NCBI RefSeq assembly: GCF_036013915.1
Contig: NZ_CP107899.1
Location: forward strand, 4,340,001 to 4,404,000
Direction: 5' to 3'
DNA length: 64,000 nt
Origin: Streptomyces sp. NBC_00464
GTDB lineage: Bacteria; Actinomycetota; Actinomycetes; Streptomycetales; Streptomycetaceae
Of this stretch, positions 26,162 to 34,016 are shown in pieces. Numbering within the stretch: the stretch's first letter is position 1; each line of letters opens with the position of its first letter. Under the pieces are notes generated by a model. It saw only the letters and a program-made list of their open reading frames with translations. It had not been told where the DNA came from and searched no databases. The position numbers and the translations under genes were made by a program.

Positions 26162-27240
26162 ATCTCGCCGCCGCAACCAACGAGAATCTGGCACACACCA
26201 GCAATGTGCTGATCTATTCGTCGATGGCCGTCTACACCCTGGCCTTCTTCGCGCACATCGCGGAGTGGGTGTTCGGGTCCCGCAGCAAGGTCGGCCGCAC
26301 CGCCGCCTCACTGACCACCGAGCAGGCCGCCGCCGGCACGGTGAAGGTCCAGGTCGCGCAGAAGGGCGGCACCACCGCCGTACTGGAGCGGCCGAAGATC
26401 GTCACCCGTTCCGCGGCCGGATCGCGCGACGTGCCGGACGGGCCCGGCGCCGCGGGCGGCACCTTCAAGGGCGACCTCTACGGGCGGATCGCGGTCTCCA
26501 TGACCGTGCTCGCCTTCCTCGTCCAGGCGGGCGGGGTCATCGCCCGCGCCCTGTCCGTGCAGCGTGCCCCCTGGGGCAACATGTACGAGTTCTCCATCAC
26601 CTTCTCCACGGTGGCGGTCGGCGCGTACCTGACCCTGCTCGTCCTGAAGAAGAACGTCCGCTGGATGGGCCTGATCCTGATCACGGCCGTCCTGCTGGAC
26701 CTCGGCCTCGCGACCACGGTCCTCTACACCTCCAGCGACCAGCTGGTGCCCGCACTGCACTCGTACTGGCTGTGGATCCACGTCTCCACCGCCATCATCT
26801 GCGGCGCCGTGTTCTTCATCGGCGGCATCGGCACGCTCATCTACCTCTTCCGCGACAGCTACGAGAGCAAGATCGCGAACGGGGGAGAGCCGGGCACGTT
26901 CGCCCACTCCGTGCTCTCCCGGATGCCGTCCGCGTCGAGCCTCGACAAGTTCTCGTACCGGATCAACGCCGCCGTCTTCCCGCTGTGGACGTTCACGATC
27001 ATCGCGGGCGCGATCTGGGCCGGCGACGCCTGGGGCCGCTACTGGGGCTGGGACCCCAAGGAGGTCTGGTCCTTCATCACCTGGGTCGCGTACGCCTGCT
27101 ACCTGCACGCCCGCGCGACCGCCGGGTGGAAGGGCCGCAAGGCCGCCTACCTGGCGCTGATCGCCTTCGGCTGCTGGATCTTCAACTACTACGGCGTCAA
27201 CATCTTCGTCACCGGCAAGCACTCCTACGCCGGCGTCTGA
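26158..27240 (+). CDS. ccsB: CcsB/CcsA cytochrome c synthase component
   Basis: 360 residues, about eight helices. The tryptophan-rich haem motif WAGDAWGRYWGWDPKEVWSF lies near residues 280-300, with a conserved His in the flanking loops (LVPALHSYW). It forms the haem-transporting synthase with ResB. The GTG start overlaps the resB stop, so the four genes tlpA-ccdA-resB-ccsB form one operon, closed by the hairpin at 27257-27300. Confidence 0.95.
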   Translation: MNLAAATNENLAHTSNVLIYSSMAVYTLAFFAHIAEWVFGSRSKVGRTAASLTTEQAAAGTVKVQVAQKGGTTAVLERPKIVTRSAAGSRDVPDGPGAAGGTFKGDLYGRIAVSMTVLAFLVQAGGVIARALSVQRAPWGNMYEFSITFSTVAVGAYLTLLVLKKNVRWMGLILITAVLLDLGLATTVLYTSSDQLVPALHSYWLWIHVSTAIICGAVFFIGGIGTLIYLFRDSYESKIANGGEPGTFAHSVLSRMPSASSLDKFSYRINAAVFPLWTFTIIAGAIWAGDAWGRYWGWDPKEVWSFITWVAYACYLHARATAGWKGRKAAYLALIAFGCWIFNYYGVNIFVTGKHSYAGV

Positions 27241-27256
27241 GCGAGCCGCCCGCACA

Positions 27257-27300
27257 CCACGGCTGCCCGTCCCCGCTCCGGCGGGGACGGGCAGCCGTGG
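27257..27300. terminator. Hairpin ending the cytochrome c operon
   Basis: Perfect 20-bp stem (27257-27276 with 27281-27300) and TCCG loop, between ccsB and the convergent receptor gene. Confidence 0.88.
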
Positions 27301-27312
27301 TTCATACCCCGG

Positions 27313-28881
27313 TCAGGGCGCCGACGACGGAGGCAGGCACTGCTCCTTCGGCGGCTTCCCCTCCGGCCAGGCCAACGCCGAGAACCGCTGGTGCGGCGGG
27401 TCCGGTGCCAGCTCCACCACCGGCACGGCCTTGTTGTACGGGTTGCCGTGGTTGTCCAGGCAGATCCAGCCGCTGGCCCCCCGCACCCGCAGGGAACCCT
27501 TCACCCGGGGCCACTGGCCGCCCACGTCCTCCAGGCCCGGCAGCTCCTTACCGTCGGAGGTCGCCCGCCGGATCCCCGCCACCGCCAGCGTCATCGCGTC
27601 ATGGGCGATGATCAGCTGCCCGTCGGTCAGGTCGTCGTGCGCGGTCGGCCCGATCGGACCGACCGGCTTCTTCCCGACCTCGGCCAGCAGGTCGGTGAAC
27701 GCCCGGTAGTCCTCCGCTGAACCGCCCGTCGGCTGCTTCTTCCCCGCCGCCACCGCGGGCCAGGCGTCCGGATGCGCCAGCGAGGCGTAGCGGACGGTCA
27801 CCTTGCGCCGCAGCGCGTTCCGGTCGAGCTTCTTGTCGTTGCCCAGGTACGAGCCCTCGTCACCGGTGAGCACCGTGAACGGGCGGCTCTGACAGCCGCG
27901 CGCGCCCAGCGCGTTGACGAACTGGCGCAGCTGGACGTGGCGCCCGGCGAAGAACACCGTGTTCGCGTCCGTGTCGCAGATGAGGTGGGTGATCTGCTCG
28001 AAGGTGTTGGCCGTGGTGCCCTCGTCGTACGGATCCTTCCGCGAGGTGAACAGCTCCGGCTCGTACTTCGACCCCTTCAGCAGATTCCGGAACGCCGACT
28101 TCAGGGTGTCCGTGTAGTGGTCGCCGCTGCGGGTGTCCTGCACCAGCAGCGCCTTGTCCGCCTTCACCTCACCGAACGAGGCCAGCGCGCGGGCCTCGTC
28201 CCGGTTGGTCGGCGACACCCGGGCCAGGCCCGGGAACGGGTCGCCGGCCGGGCCGTTGGCGATGTCGTCGGCGGTGATCGTGGAGCCCACGACCGGAATC
28301 CCGGCCCCGGTCAGCTCCTTCACCGCCTCCTTGGTCTGCGTACTGCTGATCGCGACCCCGGACACCGCGCGCAGCCGGTCGGGGGCTCCTGTCATCGTCA
28401 GCAGCCGGTCCACCACCGGTCGCCACTGGAGGCTGTTGCTCCCGATGTTCGCGAGCACCACCCGGATCTGCGGGACCTGCCCGTTCGCGTGGTGGTTGGC
28501 CCGGTACTGCGCGGCGAACGCGCCCTGGAGCTCATGCAGGACCTTCGTCCGCATGGACGCGTCGGTCGAGGTCAGCGGGAGCAGCAGTGCCACCGTCGCG
28601 TACGGGGTGTCCTTCTTCAGCGAGCGGTTCTCCCGGCCGATCGCCGCGGCGGCCGACGTCAGCTGCGACTGCCCGAAGTCGTAGCCGTCCCCGGACACCC
28701 CGACGCACTCGTCGCTGTCCTGCGGCCGCTCCACTCCCTTCGCGCAGGAGCGGTCCTCGGGCGCGGTGACGCGGTCCACCCCGTACCAGCCGGCCGTGAC
28801 CAGCAGGGCGGCCGCCACGACCGATGTGATGATCTTCTGTCGGGTGGTCCACCACAGGCGGTACCGCAGCGGATTACGCAT
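27313..28881 (-). CDS. Membrane-anchored periplasmic-binding-protein-like receptor
   Basis: 522 residues. A basic N-terminus (MRNPLRYRLWWTTRQK) is followed by one uncleaved-looking helix (about 18-34) and no lipobox. The outside domain looks like a type I (Leu/Ile/Val or Peripla_BP_6) receptor: VALLLPLTST, FAAQYRANHH, VVGSTITADDIA, ALLVQDTRSGDHYTDTLKSAF, NTVFFAGRH and ADAWPAVAAG-like segments recur in the family order. Six cysteines could pair. No permease or ABC ATPase is near. Its stop region is preceded by the P-loop protein, whose end overlaps its start by 8 nt, so the two are translationally coupled. A sensor role, not transport, is inferred. Upstream GTG codons are alternative starts. 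Confidence 0.78.
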   Translation of the reverse strand: MRNPLRYRLWWTTRQKIITSVVAAALLVTAGWYGVDRVTAPEDRSCAKGVERPQDSDECVGVSGDGYDFGQSQLTSAAAAIGRENRSLKKDTPYATVALLLPLTSTDASMRTKVLHELQGAFAAQYRANHHANGQVPQIRVVLANIGSNSLQWRPVVDRLLTMTGAPDRLRAVSGVAISSTQTKEAVKELTGAGIPVVGSTITADDIANGPAGDPFPGLARVSPTNRDEARALASFGEVKADKALLVQDTRSGDHYTDTLKSAFRNLLKGSKYEPELFTSRKDPYDEGTTANTFEQITHLICDTDANTVFFAGRHVQLRQFVNALGARGCQSRPFTVLTGDEGSYLGNDKKLDRNALRRKVTVRYASLAHPDAWPAVAAGKKQPTGGSAEDYRAFTDLLAEVGKKPVGPIGPTAHDDLTDGQLIIAHDAMTLAVAGIRRATSDGKELPGLEDVGGQWPRVKGSLRVRGASGWICLDNHGNPYNKAVPVVELAPDPPHQRFSALAWPEGKPPKEQCLPPSSAP

Positions 28882-31018
28882 CCGGACCACCGTCCCCCGG
28901 GCCGTGCGGCCCGACCCGGGCCGGGGCGGGCGCGCCCGGCGGCATGGACAGGGCCCGCCAGTCCCGCAGATCGCGCGGCCAGTGCGTCGCCGCGTCCCAG
29001 AGCACCGCGTGCCCCGTCGCATGCCTGCCGGACAACTGCCGCAACTCGTGCGCCATCTTGTCGATCACCTCTTCGTCGGGCAGAGCCAGCGGATCGGACA
29101 GCAGCCAGACGGCGTGAAGCAACCGCCGCAGCTGCAACTGGAGTTCGGCGTCCCGCTCGACGAGCCCGGCGAGCGCCGCCCGTTCGTCGTCCGAAGCGGC
29201 CGCCCGCCCCAGCGCGACGGCCCGCCGCGGATCGGGACCGGTGCTGCCCGGCGGGCGCGGGAACGGGGCCGAGGCGATGAACCGCAGCGCGTCGAGCCAG
29301 CTCAGCACGTCGGGCCGGGCGAACTGCACCCGCAGATGCGTGACGCAGTCCTCCGCCGCGCCCAGCACCAGCTCCTGATGCAGCCGGTGCCGTTCGCTCG
29401 GGCAGGCGCCCCCGGCGGCGTAGGCCGAACGCAGCGTCTCGTGCACCGCGCGCCACACCGCGTAGTACGGCGGGTCGTCGTCCTGGAACCGCAGCCGGTG
29501 CAGCAGCAGCGCCCGCAGCAGCGGATCGGCGACGAAGTGCTCCGGGCCCACCGGCCAGTCCTCCGACCGCAGCGCGTCCCGCACCCGCAGCGCCACATCG
29601 CCGTCCGACGACTCCCCGCGCAGCCGGGTCGTGGCCAGCAGCCGCGCCGAGTCCTCGCCGTGCGCGGCGGCCAGCACGCTCAGTACGTCCGGACGCTGCC
29701 CGGGCAGCAGCCGCTCCAGCAGCTCCTCGGCCACCCGCACCGGCGGCCGGTCCTCCCGCAGCTCCACCGTGCGCTCCAGCAACGCCCCCGGCACCAGGCC
29801 GCCCGGGTCCGGCGACTCGCCCGCCGCCTGCGCCAGCAGGGCCACCCCGAGCGGTCGGCCGCCCGTCAGCCGGTGCACCCCGCGCGCCAGCCCGGCAGGG
29901 GTGCGGCCGTGCGGATCGTGCCGGTCCAGCGCTGAGCGCACATGGGCCGCGTCCAGAGGGGTGAGGCCGACCGCCAGAATCCCGGAGGTCACCTCCGTGC
30001 CCCGTGCCCAGTGCGAGGCGTGCGCCACCTCGGGCAGCCGCCGGCGCACCGCATGGCTCAGGCCCGCGTGGTCATGGACGCGGGACGACGCGAACACCGC
30101 GACCTGGTCCCGCACCCCGCCCGTGCGCTGCCGCAGCAGCGGTTCGACCAGCTGTCGGCCAAGCGGGGTGTGCGCGTTGTCGAGGAGCAGGACCGGACGG
30201 CCCCGCCGGGCGCCGCGCGCCATCCCGCGATACGCCCGCACCAGGTCCTCGACCAGGGCCAGCACCAGATGGTCCTCGGCGCGGCGGCGCAGATCGCCAC
30301 CGCGCTCGAAGTCGACCGCGAGCTGCCGCAGCCCGATGCGCCCGTTGCCGCCCGCGTGCGGATACGTCCCGTACCAGTCGGCCGACCGGCGCTGGAACCG
30401 GCTGAACGTCTCCTCGAGTACCGTCTCCACGGTCGCCTCGGCCACCATGCCCGCCATCGGCGCCATCGAGTCGAACGCCCCGGCCGCCAGCTTCGTCAGC
30501 ACCTTGGTGACCCAGCCCGTCGCGGTGTCGCCGCGGGTGTCGAGCGTCGCCAGCACCGGGCCGAGCGACTGCAGATCACGCTGGGCCCGCGACTCGTCCT
30601 CCCGCCGCCAGGACACCGAGGCCACCGCCACAAGTCCCAGGCTGAGGCGGGGAAACTGCACCGGACGGGCCGCGTGCACCCGTGCCGTGAGCTGGGTGGC
30701 CAGCTCCGGCAGCACCCCCGTCACCGGCGTCCAGCCCGGCCCCGGATCCGCGGGCGGCAGCACCGCCTCGCAGTCCACCAGGGCGACCGGCGTGATCTCC
30801 CGGTACAGGCTGCGCAGTTGCTTGAGCACAGCCGTCTTGCCCATGCCGCGGCCGCCCGTCAGCACCGCGACCGGCGGATCGTCGCCGTGCTCGCAGACGA
30901 CCCGCCGCGAACCGTGTGGAGTGAGGCCGGTCAGGCGCGCCGCAAGTCCGTCATCACCGAAAATCGCCTCGCGCCCGTACAGCTCTCGCTCCACAGCACC
31001 CCCAGCGCCGCCGCCCAT
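28874..31018 (-). CDS. Large P-loop ATPase, STAND/AAA-like
   Basis: 714 residues, soluble. After a Gly-rich start and ELYGRE (the ~YGRE motif found before many AAA/STAND modules), the Walker A is GGRGMGKT (residues 55-62, Lys61). VALVDCEAV and RPVLLLDNAH (about 272-281) supply beta strands and a Walker B aspartate; VAVFASSRVHD looks like sensor 1 and LTGGRPLGVALLA like the GxP region of STAND ATPases. The C-terminal ~330 residues are helical, Leu/Arg-rich and may be a repeat or winged-helix platform. No effector or transmembrane part is recognised. The coupled partner carries the membrane anchor and outside ligand domain. The ATG at 31018 is chosen over the adjacent GTG at 31021. Confidence 0.72.
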   Translation of the reverse strand: MGGGAGGAVERELYGREAIFGDDGLAARLTGLTPHGSRRVVCEHGDDPPVAVLTGGRGMGKTAVLKQLRSLYREITPVALVDCEAVLPPADPGPGWTPVTGVLPELATQLTARVHAARPVQFPRLSLGLVAVASVSWRREDESRAQRDLQSLGPVLATLDTRGDTATGWVTKVLTKLAAGAFDSMAPMAGMVAEATVETVLEETFSRFQRRSADWYGTYPHAGGNGRIGLRQLAVDFERGGDLRRRAEDHLVLALVEDLVRAYRGMARGARRGRPVLLLDNAHTPLGRQLVEPLLRQRTGGVRDQVAVFASSRVHDHAGLSHAVRRRLPEVAHASHWARGTEVTSGILAVGLTPLDAAHVRSALDRHDPHGRTPAGLARGVHRLTGGRPLGVALLAQAAGESPDPGGLVPGALLERTVELREDRPPVRVAEELLERLLPGQRPDVLSVLAAAHGEDSARLLATTRLRGESSDGDVALRVRDALRSEDWPVGPEHFVADPLLRALLLHRLRFQDDDPPYYAVWRAVHETLRSAYAAGGACPSERHRLHQELVLGAAEDCVTHLRVQFARPDVLSWLDALRFIASAPFPRPPGSTGPDPRRAVALGRAAASDDERAALAGLVERDAELQLQLRRLLHAVWLLSDPLALPDEEVIDKMAHELRQLSGRHATGHAVLWDAATHWPRDLRDWRALSMPPGAPAPARVGPHGPGDGGPDA

Positions 31019-31122
31019 CACGATCTGTCACCCCGTCAACACCAGGATATCGACAGGGTGTTGGAGGGAGGTGACAATATTCGAACGATCGGTGCCGGGG
31101 CCCGGAGCGAGGTGCTGGGGGA

Positions 31123-31578
31123 TCAGTCGTCGCCGATGTCCTCGTTCCACAGCGCGGGGTGCTCCCGTACGAAACCACGCATCAGCTCCACGCAGGCGGC
31201 GTCGTCGAGCAGCACGATCTCCACCCCGTGCCGGGCCAGCCAGTCGTGCCCGCCGTGGAAGGTCTCGGCCTCGCCGATCACCACCCGCGAGATCCCGAAC
31301 TGCCGTACCAGGCCCGAGCAGTACCAGCACGGCGACAGCGTCGTCACCATCGTCGTACCCCGGTACGAACGCTGCCGCCCGGCCGCCCGGAACGCGGCCG
31401 TCTCCGCATGCATCGACGGATCGCCGTCCTGCACCCGCCGGTTGCGGCCACGCCCCAGCAGCGCGCCGTCCGCCCCGTACAGGGCGGCGCCGATCGGGAT
31501 ACCCCCCTCGGCGAGTCCGGCACGCGCCTCGTCGAGAGCGGTCGCCAGCCACGCCGCGTCCCGGCCCACCGCGCTCAC
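31123..31578 (-). CDS. Nucleoside/cytosine deaminase family protein
   Basis: 151 residues. Zinc site motifs are HAETAAF (His and catalytic Glu) and SPCWYCSG (Pro-Cys-x2-Cys). The lengths and the GGIPIGAALYGADG start resemble cytosine or guanine deaminase-like proteins of the CDA fold. The substrate is not certain. The GTG at 31578 overlaps the aldehyde dehydrogenase stop (GTGA), so these two are co-translated. Confidence 0.86.
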   Translation of the reverse strand: MSAVGRDAAWLATALDEARAGLAEGGIPIGAALYGADGALLGRGRNRRVQDGDPSMHAETAAFRAAGRQRSYRGTTMVTTLSPCWYCSGLVRQFGISRVVIGEAETFHGGHDWLARHGVEIVLLDDAACVELMRGFVREHPALWNEDIGDD

Positions 31579-32882
31579 GAGGGCATCGGGGTGTCCAGGA
31601 CCGCCTTGCGGTGGCTGAACGTCTCCAGCGAGTACCGGCCGTGGTAGTTCCCCATCCCGCTCTCGCCGACCCCGCCGAACGGCAGGTCGGAGACCGTGAG
31701 ATGGGCCAGCGGCAGCCCGATGCCGACCGCGCCCGACGACGTCTCGCCGATCAGCCGCTCACGTACGGCTTCCGAGTCGGTGAACGCGTACAGCGCCAGC
31801 GGCTTGTCGCGGTCGTTGATGAACGCGATCGCCTCGTCGAGCCCGTCGACCGTCACGATCGGCAGCACCGGGCCGAAGATCTCCTCCCGCATCACGGGCG
31901 CGTCCGGCGCCACGTCGGCCAGCACGGTCGGCGCGATGTACTTGCTGTCCCGGTCGTACGTCCCACCGGTCACCGTGCGGCCGGAGTCCAGCAGCCCCGT
32001 CAGCCGGTCGAAGTGGCGCTCGTTCACGATCCGCCCGTACTCCGGGTGCGTCGAGGCGTCCGCCCCGAACAGCTCCTCGATCGCGGCTGCGAGCGCGTCC
32101 GCGAGGGCGGCGCCGGTCTCCGGGTCGGTCAGGACGTAGTCGGGGGCGACGCACGTCTGGCCCGCGTTCAGGAACTTGCCGGCCGCCAGCCGGCCCGCGA
32201 CCGCCTTCAGGTCCGTGTCCCGGTCCACGAACACCGGTGACTTGCCGCCCAGTTCGAGCGTCACCGGCGTGAGGTTCTTCGCCGCGGCGGCCATCACGAT
32301 GCGGCCCACCGTGCCGTTGCCGGTGTAGAAGATGTGGTCGAAGTGCTCTGCCAGCAGCGCGGTGGTCTCGGGAATCGCACCCTCCACGACGGCGACCGCG
32401 TCCGTGTCCAGGTACTGCGGCAGCAGCCGCGCGACGGCGGCAGAGGTGGCGGGCGCCATCTCGCTGGGCTTCACCACGACCGCGTTGCCCCCGGCCAGCG
32501 CGCCGACGAGCGGGGCCAGCAGCAGCTGCGCCGGGTAGTTCCAGGGCGCGATGACCAGGACGACGCCGAGCGGGTCCTGCACGGTCAGCGCCTTCGCCCC
32601 GCGCAACGAGGCCGGTACGGGGGCCGGTTCGGGCCGCAGCCAGTCGGCCAGATGCTCCAGCGTGTGGTCGATCTCGCGGATCGTGAAGTCGATCTCGGTG
32701 CGGTACGCCTCCTTGCGGCTCTTGCCGAGGTCGGCGTTGAGCGCGTCGGCGAGCTCGTCACCGCGCTCGGTGAGCAGCGCGCGCAGCTGCCGGAGTTGCC
32801 CCGTGCGCCAGTCGAGGCTCTTGGTGCGCCCGGTGCGGAAGGTGGTGCGGAGGCGGTCGACCGTCTCGGATACGGAGGGCAT
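31575..32882 (-). CDS. Aldehyde dehydrogenase family protein
   Basis: 435 residues, the short class-3-like form. Motifs: IAPWNYP (112-117), the general base Glu210 in TLELGGKSP, and catalytic Cys244 in NAGQTCVAP. EEIFGPVLPI and PFGGVGESGMG are further family blocks. The NAD(P)-binding region with GNGTVGR is present. The ATG at 32882 follows GGGAGTACC-type sequence. It is the first gene of a deaminase-containing operon divergent from a MarR regulator, across three phased palindromes. Confidence 0.92.
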   Translation of the reverse strand: MPSVSETVDRLRTTFRTGRTKSLDWRTGQLRQLRALLTERGDELADALNADLGKSRKEAYRTEIDFTIREIDHTLEHLADWLRPEPAPVPASLRGAKALTVQDPLGVVLVIAPWNYPAQLLLAPLVGALAGGNAVVVKPSEMAPATSAAVARLLPQYLDTDAVAVVEGAIPETTALLAEHFDHIFYTGNGTVGRIVMAAAAKNLTPVTLELGGKSPVFVDRDTDLKAVAGRLAAGKFLNAGQTCVAPDYVLTDPETGAALADALAAAIEELFGADASTHPEYGRIVNERHFDRLTGLLDSGRTVTGGTYDRDSKYIAPTVLADVAPDAPVMREEIFGPVLPIVTVDGLDEAIAFINDRDKPLALYAFTDSEAVRERLIGETSSGAVGIGLPLAHLTVSDLPFGGVGESGMGNYHGRYSLETFSHRKAVLDTPMPS

Positions 32883-32940
32883 GGAGGTACTCCCTGCGGT
32901 GGGGGGAATGCGGCTGAACACCGGCGAGGCCGGCATGGAA

Positions 32941-32995
32941 CTTGATATGCTCAAGCAATACAGTTCATGTAACTGCCATAAGTTGAGCATGTCAA
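32941..32995. promoter_or_regulatory. Three phased palindromes, probable MarR operators
   Basis: CTTGATATGCTCAAG (32941-32955, CTTGA-N5-TCAAG), CAGTTCATGTAACTG (32961-32975) and TTGAGCATGTCAA (32983-32995). Centres are about 20-21 bp apart, two helical turns, and the outer two are near mirror images. They occupy the divergent promoter between the aldehyde dehydrogenase and the MarR gene, so autoregulation plus repression of the dehydrogenase is likely. Confidence 0.65.
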
Positions 32996-33033
32996 ATAAA
33001 TGTCGGCAGACGCCGATCGAAGAATGGCCGACC

Positions 33034-33498
33034 ATGACCACCGAACCGACACCCCGCGCCGCCACTGCTCCGGACGATCGACCCGCCCCGACCCCGGAGG
33101 ACCTCCTGGAGCCTCTGGCCCTCGTCGTGCGCGGCCACCACGACGACCTCACCGCCGTCGCCGCCCGTCATGGCCTGTCGACCTCGCAGGCCCGCGCGCT
33201 GATCGCGCTCAACGCGCCCATGCCGATGAGCGCGCTCGCCGCCCACCTGGTCTGCGACGCGTCCAACGCCACCGGTCTCGTCGGACGCATGGAGACCCGC
33301 GGCCTGGTCGGCCGGACCCCGTCCCCCGACGACCGCCGCTCCAAGGTCGCGAGCCGCACCCCCGAGGGCACGGCGCTCGCCCACACCATCCGCGCCGAGA
33401 TGCGCGCGGTGCACGGCGCACTCGAAGCACTCACCCCCGAGGAGCGCACAGCACTGCTGCCCCTGCTCAACAAGCTGGGGCAGCAGTTGTACGCGTGA
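33034..33498 (+). CDS. MarR family transcriptional regulator
   Basis: 154 residues. The winged helix has LSTSQARALIALNAPMPMSALAAHL, SNATGLVGRMETRGLVGR and the wing TPSPDDRRSKV. The ATG at 33034 is used; the in-frame ATG at 32989 lies inside the third palindrome. It probably controls the divergent aldehyde dehydrogenase and deaminase through the sites at 32941-32995. The ligand may be an aldehyde or an aromatic acid, which is an inference. Confidence 0.88.
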   Translation: MTTEPTPRAATAPDDRPAPTPEDLLEPLALVVRGHHDDLTAVAARHGLSTSQARALIALNAPMPMSALAAHLVCDASNATGLVGRMETRGLVGRTPSPDDRRSKVASRTPEGTALAHTIRAEMRAVHGALEALTPEERTALLPLLNKLGQQLYA

Positions 33499-33529
33499 TC
33501 GGGCAGCGGGCAGCGGGAAGGACCGACGG

Positions 33530-33928
33530 TCAGGAAGCGGGCGGGGTCGAGCCCTCCGGCCCGCTCTCCCGCCGCTTGAGCTCGTCCTCCCGGCGGCGCA
33601 GGTCCGCCTCCCAGTCCTTGAGGACCGCCTCGTCCTTCTCGTTCTCGTCCTTGAGGGACTTCAGGAAGTCGGGATTGTCGTCGGGTGCCACCCACTGCTG
33701 GCGGTGGTTGCGGTGCCATTCGGACGGCGTACGGCCTCCGGCGGGCACCTCGCGCATCTTGCCCGCGGCCAGCCACACGATCGGGCCGACGATCCAGAAC
33801 AGCAGGATGATGAAGACCCAGGCGATCTTCGGCAGGTGTTTGGCCTCGTCCTCCGGGGTGTTCAGGCAGTCGATGAACGCGTAGATCGTCAGCGCCAGAG
33901 GCAGGAGATAGATCAGAGCCCGGAACAT
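33530..33928 (-). CDS. PLD nuclease N-terminal domain (PLDc_N) membrane protein
   Basis: 132 residues. Two helices (ALIYLLPLALTIYAFIDC and KIAWVFIILLFWIVGPIVWLA) match the PLDc_N signature, followed by GGRTPSEW and a charged, helical Glu/Lys/Arg-rich tail (NEKDEAVLKDWEADLRRRED). Such proteins are small membrane proteins of unknown role in actinobacteria. The downstream genes for menaquinone are on the other strand. Confidence 0.85.
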   Translation of the reverse strand: MFRALIYLLPLALTIYAFIDCLNTPEDEAKHLPKIAWVFIILLFWIVGPIVWLAAGKMREVPAGGRTPSEWHRNHRQQWVAPDDNPDFLKSLKDENEKDEAVLKDWEADLRRREDELKRRESGPEGSTPPAS

Positions 33929-34016
33929 GGTGAAAGGTCCCCCCGAGGAGAGTTGGCGGGGCAATGTCCCGCCCCGGTGACGGGCCCAGGGTAGCGGGTG
34001 GCCGATACTGGTCGGC

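Noticed and set aside
27313..28881. An ordinary ABC amino-acid transporter substrate-binding protein
   Set aside because: There is no lipobox and no permease or ATPase subunit near; the coupled gene is a STAND-like ATPase, not an ABC ATPase (no LSGGQ-type signature seen).
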